Below are positions 25,858-33,228 of a stretch of 38,292 nt of DNA, in pieces. Below the pieces are notes generated by a model. The model worked only from the letters and a program-made list of their open reading frames with translations. It ran no database searches and had not been told where the DNA came from. The translations under genes were made by a program, and so were the position numbers. The stretch is from Vulcanimicrobiota bacterium (GTDB lineage Bacteria > Vulcanimicrobiota > Vulcanimicrobiia > Eremiobacterales > Eremiobacteraceae), in NCBI GenBank assembly GCA_019235715.1, contig JAFAKE010000035.1, positions 1-38,292 on the forward strand, in the 5' to 3' direction. Position 1 is the first letter of the stretch; the number at the start of each line of letters is the position of its first letter.

Positions 25858-26887
25858 CTCCAAGCGTCGCACGCGAGAAGACGCAGATCCACGAAAAATC
25901 CGAATTTGGCAGTTGTGGCCGATTGACGACGTAGTAATCGCCGTTGTTGCCGAACGCCGTCCCCTCGACGTATGCGCCGAGCGCCGCATCGGGTCCGCCG
26001 ATCAATTGTACCGGCGCCGCGTTGCCGTTCGCGTTTGGCGCGTACACGCTGATCGTGCTATTGCCGAAATTCGTGACGTAGATGTATCCGGCCGGATCCA
26101 CCGACACGCTCTGCGGCACGTTGAGCAGCGTCTTGTCGCCGGTGATGACGCGCGCCGGCGCCGCGTTCCCTGATGCGCCTGGTGCGAAGATGATGATGCT
26201 GTCGATTCCCATGTTGACGCGGCCGCTATTGACGACGAAGATGTCGCCGTGCAGTCCGACCGTCAGGGCAAGCGGGGTATCCAAGGTCGTGCGCGAGCCG
26301 GCGATCCTGCGCACCGGCGCCGGATCGGCCGATGCGCCCATCTTGTACACCGTCACCGAGTTCTCAGCGTCGACCATCGCGCCGTAGTTCGAGATATAGA
26401 TGAAGCCGCGTCCATCGAGCGCGACGCCACGCGGCCGGATGACTGCGTCTTTGATGAAGCGCACGGGCGCCACGTCGCCGCTCGCGCCGGGCGCGAATAT
26501 CAGCACGCGGTCTTGGCCGACCACGCTTTCGCCTGACCCGCTGACGCCGGTGTTCGCGACGTACAGCGCGCCCGAGGCATCGACCGCGACCCCGTTCGGA
26601 CGGGTAAGTCCCGTGAGTGGACCAGCGATCGTGCGCAGCGGTTTCGCGTCGCCGTTCGCGTTCGGCGCATACACGGTCAACGAGTCCTGGCCGCCGGTCG
26701 CCAAGTCACCGTCGTTCGCGACGAAGAGCGTGCCGCTCTGGTCGACGGCAAGTCCGCTGGGCCAAAGCAGGCCGGTGGACGACCCCTTGATCATGCGTGC
26801 GGGCACGACGACTTGATCGGCATCCGGCGGCGCAGCGGCGCACAGCGACACGGCGACTGACACAAGAAGAAGGAAGCGCGCCTTCAT
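25844..26887 (-). CDS. Secreted NHL/beta-propeller-like repeat protein
   Basis: The 347-residue protein has a signal peptide (MKARFLLLVSVAVSLCAAAPPDA) and five to six repeats of about 50 residues. Each repeat runs like YAPNANGDAKPLRTIAG, then LTRPNGVAVDASGALYVANTG, which is the NHL-type propeller blade pattern: an xPxAxGxxxPxxxI strand, then a GVAVD...G..YVAN strand. A six-bladed propeller is expected. Function is not known; propellers of this kind bind ligands or have lactonase-like activity. The ATG at 26887 is where the signal peptide begins. It follows the peroxiredoxin gene by 16 bases and is probably in one transcript with ku and the peroxiredoxin. Confidence 0.88.
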   Translation of the reverse strand: MKARFLLLVSVAVSLCAAAPPDADQVVVPARMIKGSSTGLLWPSGLAVDQSGTLFVANDGDLATGGQDSLTVYAPNANGDAKPLRTIAGPLTGLTRPNGVAVDASGALYVANTGVSGSGESVVGQDRVLIFAPGASGDVAPVRFIKDAVIRPRGVALDGRGFIYISNYGAMVDAENSVTVYKMGASADPAPVRRIAGSRTTLDTPLALTVGLHGDIFVVNSGRVNMGIDSIIIFAPGASGNAAPARVITGDKTLLNVPQSVSVDPAGYIYVTNFGNSTISVYAPNANGNAAPVQLIGGPDAALGAYVEGTAFGNNGDYYVVNRPQLPNSDFSWICVFSRATLGAKAP

Positions 26888-26903
26888 CGCGGCGTCGTTC
26901 GTG

Positions 26904-27344
26904 CTACGCCGGAGACAGCCCCGCGAGGATGTCGTCGGTCGACGGCATTCCGCGGCGGTAATAGGTGATTCGCCCATCGCGTTCGATGCCTGCCACGGTG
27001 CGGTTGACGTACGTAAACGGGCCGAAACGAGTGACGGCATCGTATGCGCGCGCGACCTTCAGGCCGCGGTCGCTCAAAAGGCGCGCCGTGAATGCGTACC
27101 GGCGCGCGAAGGCGCGATGGGATCGGACACTCGCTCCGTTGATGCCGAAGACCCTGATGCCGGCCGCGCGATAGCGGTCGTCCGCGCCGCGCACGGCGGC
27201 GAGCTGCAGATATCAGCCGAGCGTATGATCGAGCACGTAGAAGATCAGAACGACGCGCGAATGCGCAAGCGTGCCCGCAAGCGATACCGATTCGCCGTCT
27301 TGGTCCGGCAGCGTGAAGTCGGGCGCAGCCGTTCCTAACAACAC
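26904..27344 (-). CDS. Peroxiredoxin (BCP/AhpC type) with in-frame TGA at the peroxidatic cysteine; candidate selenoprotein
   Basis: Read through the TGA at 27213-27215, the frame gives one 146-residue peroxiredoxin. It starts (GTG 27344) MLLGTAAPDFTLPDQDG, then VVLIFYVLDHTLG, then TGA as codon 44, then YLQLAAVRGADDRYR, ending with FTYVNRTVAGIERDGRI. In the family the codon after D-x-T-x-G is the catalytic cysteine (D-x-T-P-G-C), so the TGA sits exactly at that position. The partner Thr (T41) and Arg (R115) are present. A hairpin with a G-U-containing loop begins 11 bases after the TGA, as bacterial SECIS elements do. Peroxiredoxins reduce hydroperoxides, and selenocysteine forms of this family are known. 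It lies 21 bases after ku and 16 before the propeller gene. A Cys-to-stop mutation or assembly error is the alternative. Confidence 0.82.
27185..27201 (-). promoter_or_regulatory. Candidate bacterial SECIS hairpin
   Basis: On the minus strand CGCCGC-CGTGC-GCGGCG forms a perfect 6-bp stem with a 5-base loop whose second base is G, followed by U. The loop begins 18 bases after the in-frame TGA (17 bases between), in the range described for bacterial SECIS elements, which need a G in the first two loop positions. GC-rich hairpins are common in this DNA, so the placement is the main support. Confidence 0.6.
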
Positions 27345-27365
27345 GCTTCGCGTGCGCGCTCGCAG

Positions 27366-28223
27366 TTAGGCGCGCGCAGCAACGCGCTTCTTGGCCTTGC
27401 CGTTCGAGCCGCTCTTGCCGTTGGCGTGCGCCGGGCGCTTCCTCACGGCGCCACGCTTGAGGCTTTCCTGCAGCACGTCCATGAGGTTGACGACCTCGGT
27501 CGCCGGCTTCGGTTTGCCTGCCGCCATCGTCTTGACCGGCTTACCCTTCGCGCGTGCCTCGATCATCGTCATCATCGCATCGCGATAACGGTCGCGATAT
27601 TCGTCCGGATTGAACTTTGCTTCCATCGTATCGATGAGCATCTTCGCGGCCTTCATCTCCGCGGCCGAGACCTTCTCCTTGGCGGGCGGGAAGTCGTATT
27701 CGGAGACGTCGACGATCTCGTCGGGGTAGTGCATCAGTTCGAGCACCAGCGCATTGCCGTTGGGCTTCAATGCGCAGATGTATTCCTTCGTGCGGATGAC
27801 GACGCGCGCGATGCCGACCTTGCCGGATTCGGCAAGCGCATCGCGCAGCAAGGCGTAGGCGTGTCTGCCCTTTTTCTCGGGCTCGAGATAGTAGGGCTTG
27901 TCGAACAGAATGGGATTGATCTCGGAAAGCTTGACGAACTCGGTGATATCGATCGACTGCGTCGCTTCGATGCGTACTTTCTTGATGTCCTCATCGGAGA
28001 TGATGACGTACTCGCCATCGCCGACCTCATAGCCCTTCACGATGTCTTTCCAGTCGACTTTCTTGCCGTCAACGCTGCACACGCGCTGGAAATTGATGCG
28101 CCCTTTGTCGGTCTTGTGCAGCATGTTGAAATGGATCTCGTTCTCGCGCACGGCGGTGAACAGCCGGACCGGGATCGTCACCAATCCGAAGTTGATCGAG
28201 CCGTTCCAAATCGCGTGGGCCAT
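27366..28223 (-). CDS. ku: Ku protein, non-homologous end-joining
   Basis: The 285-residue protein starts MAHAIWNGSINFGLVTIPVR, the unmistakable bacterial Ku start, followed by HKTDKGRINFQRVC and KGYEVGDGEYVIISDEDIKK. The homodimer threads onto double-strand break ends and recruits LigD; no ligD is in this window. After the core (to about 245) there is a C-terminal basic tail rich in Lys, Arg and Ala (KRGAVRKRPAHANGKS... ending KKRVAARA), which in other Ku proteins aids DNA bridging. The ATG at 28223 has AGGGGA upstream. It is divergent from the small winged-helix gene, and the shared upstream region contains LexA-box-like sites. Confidence 0.97.
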   Translation of the reverse strand: MAHAIWNGSINFGLVTIPVRLFTAVRENEIHFNMLHKTDKGRINFQRVCSVDGKKVDWKDIVKGYEVGDGEYVIISDEDIKKVRIEATQSIDITEFVKLSEINPILFDKPYYLEPEKKGRHAYALLRDALAESGKVGIARVVIRTKEYICALKPNGNALVLELMHYPDEIVDVSEYDFPPAKEKVSAAEMKAAKMLIDTMEAKFNPDEYRDRYRDAMMTMIEARAKGKPVKTMAAGKPKPATEVVNLMDVLQESLKRGAVRKRPAHANGKSGSNGKAKKRVAARA

Positions 28224-28300
28224 GAGCTAGCAGTCCCCTTTCTTCTCTTGTCATTCCCATCGGCAGCGAACGTGTGCTCCATCACACCCGTGCAAGGAAT

Positions 28301-28314
28301 CGAACGTACGGTCG
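28301..28314. promoter_or_regulatory. LexA-box-like site 1 (one mismatch)
   Basis: CGAACGTACGGTCG matches the Gram-positive type LexA (SOS) box CGAAC-N4-GTTCG with one mismatch in the right arm (GGTCG for GTTCG). It lies 78 bases upstream of ku. It may make ku respond to DNA damage. No lexA gene is in the window, so the site is inferred only from sequence. Confidence 0.4.
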
Positions 28315-28315
28315 T

Positions 28316-28329
28316 CAAACGTCTGTTCG
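28316..28329. promoter_or_regulatory. LexA-box-like site 2 (one mismatch)
   Basis: CAAACGTCTGTTCG matches CGAAC-N4-GTTCG with one mismatch in the left arm (CAAAC for CGAAC). It follows site 1 by one base, centre to centre 15 bases apart. It lies 26 bases upstream of the small winged-helix gene start. Confidence 0.35.
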
Positions 28330-28354
28330 ATTCGCCCTAGTGAGGTGGGGGGAA

Positions 28355-28702
28355 ATGCACAAGAAGCAACTCGCGGAGCAATTCTGCAGCAAGCTGTGGG
28401 ATTCGTTTTTCGCTTCGTTGCGCAGCACGGAGCTGCTCACACCGTGCGAAAAACGCGTGCTCGAAAAGCTTTGGCTGCTCGGCACGATCAAGACCTCGAC
28501 GTGCGATGCGTACCCCGGTCACGTCGAATTCGCCCGCTCGCTGCGCGTGTCCGAGCATCGCGTCAAGCTCGCGCTCAAAAAGCTTGAGATGAAGGGCTTC
28601 ATCAAGAGCGTCCGGCGCGGCGGCTACCTGCTCAATCCGCTGCTGCTCGAAGCGGCGTACGACTGCACGAAGCGAGACTATCCGGATCTGCTAGCGTCGT
28701 AG
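28355..28702 (+). CDS. Small winged-helix DNA-binding protein
   Basis: The 115-residue protein starts at ATG 28355 with the strong GGGGGGAA ribosome binding site just upstream (the in-frame ATG 81 bases upstream lacks one). The central part reads as a helix-turn-helix plus wing: LTPCEKRVLEKLWLLG, then EFARSLRVSEHRVKLALKKL (the recognition helix region), then EMKGFIKSVRRGGYLLNPL (the wing). It has no ligand domain. It is divergent from ku across a region with an inverted repeat and could regulate itself and ku, but this is inferred. An unrelated role in replication or chromatin is possible. Confidence 0.82.
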   Translation: MHKKQLAEQFCSKLWDSFFASLRSTELLTPCEKRVLEKLWLLGTIKTSTCDAYPGHVEFARSLRVSEHRVKLALKKLEMKGFIKSVRRGGYLLNPLLLEAAYDCTKRDYPDLLAS

Positions 28703-28706
28703 TGCT

Positions 28707-29468
28707 GTGGACGTCGTTGCGCCGTTCCGCCTAGATGGGCGCGTCGCGCTCGTCACCGGTGCTTCGAGCGGACTTGGCGCGCGCTTCTGCCGCGTGCTCC
28801 ACGCTGCCGGCGCCAAGGTCGTGCTCGCCGCGCGACGCATGCAGCGGCTTGAAGAACTGGCACGCGAGCTCACCGACGCGTTGCCCGTCGCCTGCGACGT
28901 CACCGACGAAGCAAGCGTCGACGCCCTTTTTGAAGTCGCGCGCAAACGCTTCGGCCGGTTGGACGTGCTGGTCAATGGCGCAGGCGACGCCGATCCCTAT
29001 GCGGCGGAAGAAGAGCCGCTCGCCGCGTTCGCGGACGTCGTCCGGCTCAACCTCATCGCAGCATACTCAGTCGCGCAGCACGCGGCGCGCCCAATGCTTG
29101 CGCAGGGAAGCGGCAGCATCGTCAACATCGCGTCCGTGCTCGGCGTTGTGGGAGGAGGAATCCATCCGACGCCGGGCTATGCGGCCAGCAAAGGCGGTCT
29201 CGTGAACCTCACGCGCGAGCTGGCAGTCGAGTGGGCCGGTCGAGGCGTGCGCGTCAATGCGATCGCGCCGGCGTATTTCGAAAGCGAGTTGACGGCCGAG
29301 ATCTTCGCGAGCAAGAAAGCGCTGGACGCGATCGCGCACATGATGCCGATGCGGCGTCCCGGTCGCGCGCACGAGCTGGATGGGCCGCTATTATTCCTAG
29401 CGAGCGACGCCTCCAGTTACGTGACCGGACAGGTGCTCGCGGTCGACGGCGGGTTTTTGGCGAAATAG
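28707..29468 (+). CDS. Short-chain dehydrogenase/reductase
   Basis: A 253-residue classical SDR. The NAD(P) motif TGASSGLG is at 17-24, CDVTD at 63-67 and VNGAGD at 89-94. The catalytic Ser143, Tyr158 and Lys162 occur in NIASVLG and YAASKGG. It ends AVDGGFLAK, as most SDRs do. The substrate is not evident; the family includes 3-oxoacyl-ACP reductases and gluconate 5-dehydrogenases, and the GVVGGGIHPTPGY stretch resembles the latter group. GTG at 28707 is the start, 4 bases after the previous stop; no ribosome binding site is clear. It may be co-transcribed with the winged-helix gene. Confidence 0.95.
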   Translation: MDVVAPFRLDGRVALVTGASSGLGARFCRVLHAAGAKVVLAARRMQRLEELARELTDALPVACDVTDEASVDALFEVARKRFGRLDVLVNGAGDADPYAAEEEPLAAFADVVRLNLIAAYSVAQHAARPMLAQGSGSIVNIASVLGVVGGGIHPTPGYAASKGGLVNLTRELAVEWAGRGVRVNAIAPAYFESELTAEIFASKKALDAIAHMMPMRRPGRAHELDGPLLFLASDASSYVTGQVLAVDGGFLAK

Positions 29469-29473
29469 AGCCG

Positions 29474-29890
29474 CTATAGCTTCACGGCGGCGACTGCCAA
29501 TAATATGGCGATGACATCTTCCGCGACAGCGACTGCAAAGTCGGGGATGCGCAAGCTGCGCGTGATCGCTTTACGCACTTCATAGCCGGCGTAGGAACCG
29601 GCGAGCGCCCCTGCGACGCCGCAGGCGATAGCGATCCACGGCGGCAGGGTCCCGGCTGCCAAAAAATACGCGCACGCTCCCCCGGAGATGCTGCGCGCGA
29701 TGAGCGGCGCCGGTCGCAGCCGCGAAGGCGCGCGCGGAAACTTGTCCGCGATGATCTCAGCCGCCGCGAGCGCAGCGAAAAGAATCCAGAGCAGCGAGTG
29801 GCGTGCGATCGTGAGCGCGAGCGGCGCGACCATCGTGCGTAGGCCGGCGACGATGCCGATAAGGATCGCGTGTCCAAGCGCGAGTGACAT
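29474..29890 (-). CDS. DUF4126 family membrane protein
   Basis: The 138-residue protein is almost entirely hydrophobic, with about four membrane segments. Its start (LGHAILIGIVAGLRTMVAPLA), the DKFPRAPSRL segment and the SISGGACAYFLAAGTLPPW segment match the DUF4126 pattern of small bacterial membrane proteins whose role is unknown. It is convergent with the SDR gene, 5 bases away, and lies downstream of the VOC gene on the same strand. No transport or enzymatic motif is visible. Confidence 0.85.
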   Translation of the reverse strand: MSLALGHAILIGIVAGLRTMVAPLALTIARHSLLWILFAALAAAEIIADKFPRAPSRLRPAPLIARSISGGACAYFLAAGTLPPWIAIACGVAGALAGSYAGYEVRKAITRSLRIPDFAVAVAEDVIAILLAVAAVKL

Positions 29891-29920
29891 AAACGCCCGA
29901 GCGGCGCGTTCGCGTGCCGC

Positions 29921-30415
29921 CTAACTCGTCCCCGCGGGCGCGGTGTCCGAATCATACGCCGCTCTCAGGGCGGCGATGTCGAGCTTGTGCATCGGGAACA
30001 TCGCTTGCATCACGCGCTGCGTACGCCGCTCGTCCTTATCCTTGAGCATTTCAAGCAGCGCATCGGGCACGATCTGCCACGACACGCCGAATTTATCCTT
30101 AAGCCAGCCGCACGAGTTCGGTTCACCGCCTTCAGACAAACGCTGCCACAGCTCGTCGACTTCGGCCTGCGTGGCGCAGTGCACCACAAGCGACAGCGCC
30201 AGCGTGTATTCGAATTCCCGTCCGCCGTTGAGCGCTGTGAACTCTTGGCCGTCGAGCTCGAACCCGACCGTCATGACGGTTCCTTTTTCGCCGGGGCCGG
30301 CGTCGCCGTAGCGCACGACGTCGGTGATGCGCGAGTTCTTGAAGATTGAGGTGTAAAAGCGGGCAGCCTGCTCGGCTTGATCGCCAAACCACAGGAACGG
30401 CGTGATTTTCGGCAT
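29921..30415 (-). CDS. VOC family protein, PhnB/3-demethylubiquinone methyltransferase-like
   Basis: The 164-residue protein starts MPKITPFLWFGDQAEQAARF and shows YTSIFKNSRITDVVRYGDAG, then EFTALNGGREFEYTLALSL, then CGWLKDKFGVSWQIVPDAL, the pattern of the PhnB-like VOC (glyoxalase-fold) proteins. Despite names used for relatives, no reaction has been firmly assigned to most of them; they form dimers with a metal or ligand pocket. AGGAGA lies 6 bases upstream of the ATG at 30415, which fixes the start. No obvious partner gene is nearby. Confidence 0.93.
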   Translation of the reverse strand: MPKITPFLWFGDQAEQAARFYTSIFKNSRITDVVRYGDAGPGEKGTVMTVGFELDGQEFTALNGGREFEYTLALSLVVHCATQAEVDELWQRLSEGGEPNSCGWLKDKFGVSWQIVPDALLEMLKDKDERRTQRVMQAMFPMHKLDIAALRAAYDSDTAPAGTS

Positions 30416-30492
30416 GCGAGATCTCCTGGATTTCCAAGATATGCTCCCCATCTGCTGGGTACGCTAAGGACGGGCATATCTTGGGGTCCGTC

Positions 30493-31449
30493 ATGCGCGC
30501 TATCATCACCGTATTCTTCTTTCTCGCTCCCTTCGCGTTTGAGGCGTGTTCGACAAGCTCCGTGCCCGCGCCGACCGCAACGCCGACCTTTGGGCCATCG
30601 CCCTCGGCAACGCCTGGGCCCAATCTCTACGTCACCCTATGTGCGGCTCCGCACGTCCTGGACGTGTTTAAGCCGCCGATGAGCGGCTCGTCATCGCCCG
30701 CCATCACTGTAGCCTGGCCGGGTCAGCCGACGTGTGCGCTATCGGGAGCCGTGCTGTCCGGCCACATGCTGGCATTGGGGACTAACCAGCAAGGCGTGTA
30801 CATCTATCAACTGCCTTTGGCCGACAAGAGCTCACCAGTCGCACAGCTCGGCTCCATTCAAGACGCAGGCGGCCTGGTGCAGGACAGTTCAGGGAAACTC
30901 ATCGTCGCCGATAGCGACTTTTTCACGAGCGGCATCGACGTGTACACGCCGCCATTTATGACGAACAGCCAGCCGACGGCCTCGTTTTTGGTCGGTCAGG
31001 GCCAGCCGTTCATCTTGCAGATGAACGCAGCGGGTCTGCTGTTCGCGGGATTGTGCGGCACCAACGGCCTTGTCATGGTCTACACGCCACCGATCACCGC
31101 CTCAACGACGCCCACCGCGCAGATCGCCCCGCCCGGTGCGACGTGCACGCAAGGCATCGGACTAGACCGGTCCGGGAACTTGTACGTCGCCGACGCGCTC
31201 AGCAACACGGTGTGGATCTACCAACCGCCGTTCACCAGCGCCAGCACGCCCACGACAACGATCGCGGGCGGGCCAAGCGGCACCTCGGGGCCGTTGAGCT
31301 TCGCGTTTGATCGCTTAGGAAATATCTACATCGCAGACGGGGCGGCCGGCGCGGTGCTCGCCTATGCACCGCCTCTCACGGCCACGAGCAAACCGCTCTT
31401 CACGATCCATACGGAAGGCAGTCCTCAGGACATATTCTTCGGCCCCTAA
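30493..31449 (+). CDS. Secreted proline-motif beta-propeller-like repeat protein
   Basis: The 318-residue protein has a signal peptide (MRAIITVFFFLAPFAFEAC) followed by a proline/threonine linker (SVPAPTATPTFGPSPSATPG). The rest is six to seven repeats of about 40-45 residues carrying a P-P-x-x-x-x-S-x-P-x-x-x-I motif: KPPMSGSSSPAITV, TPPFMTNSQPTASF, TPPITASTTPTAQI, QPPFTSASTPTTTI, APPLTATSKPLFTI. Between them GLDRSGNLYVADALSN-like strands match NHL-type propellers. A propeller is expected; the role is unknown. The cysteine at the end of the signal peptide (FEAC) is a poor lipobox. The start ATG at 30493 is chosen because the signal begins there; a TTG at 30481 is possible. It is similar in design to the propeller gene at 25844-26887. 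Confidence 0.85.
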   Translation: MRAIITVFFFLAPFAFEACSTSSVPAPTATPTFGPSPSATPGPNLYVTLCAAPHVLDVFKPPMSGSSSPAITVAWPGQPTCALSGAVLSGHMLALGTNQQGVYIYQLPLADKSSPVAQLGSIQDAGGLVQDSSGKLIVADSDFFTSGIDVYTPPFMTNSQPTASFLVGQGQPFILQMNAAGLLFAGLCGTNGLVMVYTPPITASTTPTAQIAPPGATCTQGIGLDRSGNLYVADALSNTVWIYQPPFTSASTPTTTIAGGPSGTSGPLSFAFDRLGNIYIADGAAGAVLAYAPPLTATSKPLFTIHTEGSPQDIFFGP

Positions 31450-31516
31450 AGCGCGTTGTGTTCCCCCACAGTGCAGGCGAATTCTGCGGCACCCACAAAG
31501 CGCGTGCCCTCCAAAG

Positions 31517-32575
31517 ATGCGACTACATCTGCTCGGCGCGTTTGGACTTGCGCTGGCGATCGCGAGCCCGAGCGCGACCTCGGCCGAGGGTATAGCGATG
31601 GTCAATCTTCCAGTTCAGGGCCAGATCCCGTCTTTTGCCGGCGCGACCGCATGGCTTAACTCGAAGCCGCTCACGCCGGCGGATCTGCGCGGAAAAGTTG
31701 TCCTCATCGACATCTGGACGTATACCTGCGTCAATTGGCGGCGCACGCTCCCGTACGTGCGTGCTTGGGCGCACAAGTACGGGCGCAACGGTCTTGTCGT
31801 GATCGGCGTCCACACGCCCGAATTCGAGTTCGAAAAGGACATGGACAACATACGTCGCGCGAGCAAAGAGATGGGCGTTGATTATCCGATTGCCGTCGAC
31901 AGCGACTATGCGATTTGGCGGGCGCTCAACAACGAGTATTGGCCGGCGCTCTACTTCGTCGATGCGCAGGGCCACATCCGGGCCCATCAATTCGGCGAAG
32001 GGAAGTATGACGAGGCCGAGCGGACCATCCAACAGTTACTGGCTGAGGCTGGCAGCACGGAATTCGATCGCGGCTTTGTGTCCGTGGATCCGCGCGGTCT
32101 CGAGCTGTCCGCGAACTGGAACGACGTCGAATCGCCGGAAACGTACGTCGGATTCGATCGCACGGAGAACTTCGCGTCGCCCGGCGGCTTCGTGGCCGGC
32201 CGCGATCACGTCTACTCAGTGCCGGCGCGTCTCGCTCTCAACGAGTGGGCCCTGTCGGGCGATTGGACGAGCCGAAAAGACGCGGCGGCGCTCGATAAGT
32301 CCGGCGGTCGCGTCGCCTTTCGCTTCCACGCGCGCGATGTCAACCTCATCATGGGGCCTGCGACGCGCGGCAGCTCCGTGCGTTTCCGCGTGTTGCTCGA
32401 CGGAGCGCCGCCGGGCAATGCTCACGGCGGAGACGTCGATGCGAATGGCTATGGCCGCGTTTCGCAACAAGACACTTATCAGCTGATCCGTCAGGGCAGG
32501 CCGATCCTGGATCGGACTTTTGAAATCGAGTTCCTCGAGCCAGGCATCGAGGTCTTCGATTTCACGTTCGGGTGA
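31517..32575 (+). CDS. Secreted thioredoxin-like protein, DipZ-C-like, with CxxW active site
   Basis: The 352-residue protein has a signal peptide (MRLHLLGAFGLALAIASPSATSA). A thioredoxin-fold domain spans about 35-185, with LRGKVVLIDIWTYTCVNW, then VIGVHTPEFEFEKDMDNI and PALYFVDAQGHIRAHQFGEG. A C-terminal domain at about 195-352 matches the part found after thioredoxin in DipZ-like proteins (GEGKYDEAERTIQQL, VRFRVLLDGAPPG). The active-site position reads C71-V-N-W74: the second cysteine is replaced by tryptophan, so it cannot act as a normal dithiol reductase and may be a one-cysteine or binding form. Homologues with the same CxxW are, from memory, common. It acts in the periplasm. It is convergent with the gene at 32576. 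Confidence 0.87.
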   Translation: MRLHLLGAFGLALAIASPSATSAEGIAMVNLPVQGQIPSFAGATAWLNSKPLTPADLRGKVVLIDIWTYTCVNWRRTLPYVRAWAHKYGRNGLVVIGVHTPEFEFEKDMDNIRRASKEMGVDYPIAVDSDYAIWRALNNEYWPALYFVDAQGHIRAHQFGEGKYDEAERTIQQLLAEAGSTEFDRGFVSVDPRGLELSANWNDVESPETYVGFDRTENFASPGGFVAGRDHVYSVPARLALNEWALSGDWTSRKDAAALDKSGGRVAFRFHARDVNLIMGPATRGSSVRFRVLLDGAPPGNAHGGDVDANGYGRVSQQDTYQLIRQGRPILDRTFEIEFLEPGIEVFDFTFG

Positions 32576-33169
32576 TCAGTCCGTGTCAGGCGGGAACGGC
32601 CAGGTGTCCGGCATGGTCAGGCGCCGCATGCCTTTCGGATATGTACCGCCCGCATAGCGCTCCAGCCAGTCCTCGGCTAGAACGACCAAGTACTCGAAAT
32701 TCTCGTAGACCAGATCGCTATTCGAGCACTTGCGCGCCCATGCGATGTAGCGCGCCATCCGCTCCCACGCGCCGGTGATGTTGGCAGACCAGCGGTCGAG
32801 CACGAGGTCTTTGTCTATCGCCTCGTTTTTGACTAGAATCCCCAGCTCTTCATAGAAATTCCCGACGAGGACCAACGCGCGATTCAGATCGGTGATTTCC
32901 TGTGGCACCTGCGGACGCGGTCGTCTGCGCGAAATGGCAACGATGAGATTGCGGAAGTCCTCGTTCTCAAGCGCCTCCGTCACTTTGGGAACCAAATAGA
33001 CGGCCTCGCGGAACGTCTTGTCGTCGAATTGATTACCGATGCTGATCATCGCGGTGACCTGATTGCCGGCGCGCAAATGGCGCAACTGCACCAGCGCTGC
33101 GATGGCGGTGGCAGCGATGACGATGAAAGTTCCGAGCGTCGCAAATGTGTTGACGAGCTCCAGAGACAT
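32576..33169 (-). CDS. DUF4760-like membrane-anchored protein
   Basis: The 197-residue protein begins with one membrane segment (VNTFATLGTFIVIAATAIAALV) and is mostly helical afterwards: AMISIGNQFDDKTFREAVYL, TDLNRALVLVGNFYEELGIL, WERMARYIAWARKCSN. The arrangement of one N-terminal membrane helix plus an all-helical domain with LVGNFYEELGILV resembles DUF4760 and similar uncharacterised families. There is no enzymatic motif. It is adjacent to, and convergent with, the thioredoxin-like gene and divergent from the dehydratase gene. Function unknown. Confidence 0.75.
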   Translation of the reverse strand: MSLELVNTFATLGTFIVIAATAIAALVQLRHLRAGNQVTAMISIGNQFDDKTFREAVYLVPKVTEALENEDFRNLIVAISRRRPRPQVPQEITDLNRALVLVGNFYEELGILVKNEAIDKDLVLDRWSANITGAWERMARYIAWARKCSNSDLVYENFEYLVVLAEDWLERYAGGTYPKGMRRLTMPDTWPFPPDTD

Positions 33170-33228
33170 ACGCGCCGGTCAACTTAATGAAGGTGGTTTG
33201 GCTTGTCCTCCCAACTTCATCGACAAAC

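Larger units (their letters stand above)
28297..28333. repeat. Inverted repeat, 9-bp arms, in the ku promoter region
   Basis: GAATCGAAC (28297-28305) and GTTCGATTC (28325-28333) are exact reverse complements separated by 19 bases. They lie between the divergent starts of ku and the small winged-helix gene, where an operator is expected. The arms overlap the two LexA-box-like sites. Confidence 0.8.

Noticed and set aside
26904-27194. A 96-residue gene starting at GTG 27194
   Set aside because: It lacks the first half of the peroxiredoxin fold and the catalytic position. The upstream codons in the same frame continue the family sequence through the TGA, so the full 27344 start is preferred.
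27426-28340. Plus-strand frame of 304 codons opposite ku
   Set aside because: Ku is unmistakable on the minus strand; the antisense frame has no recognised features.
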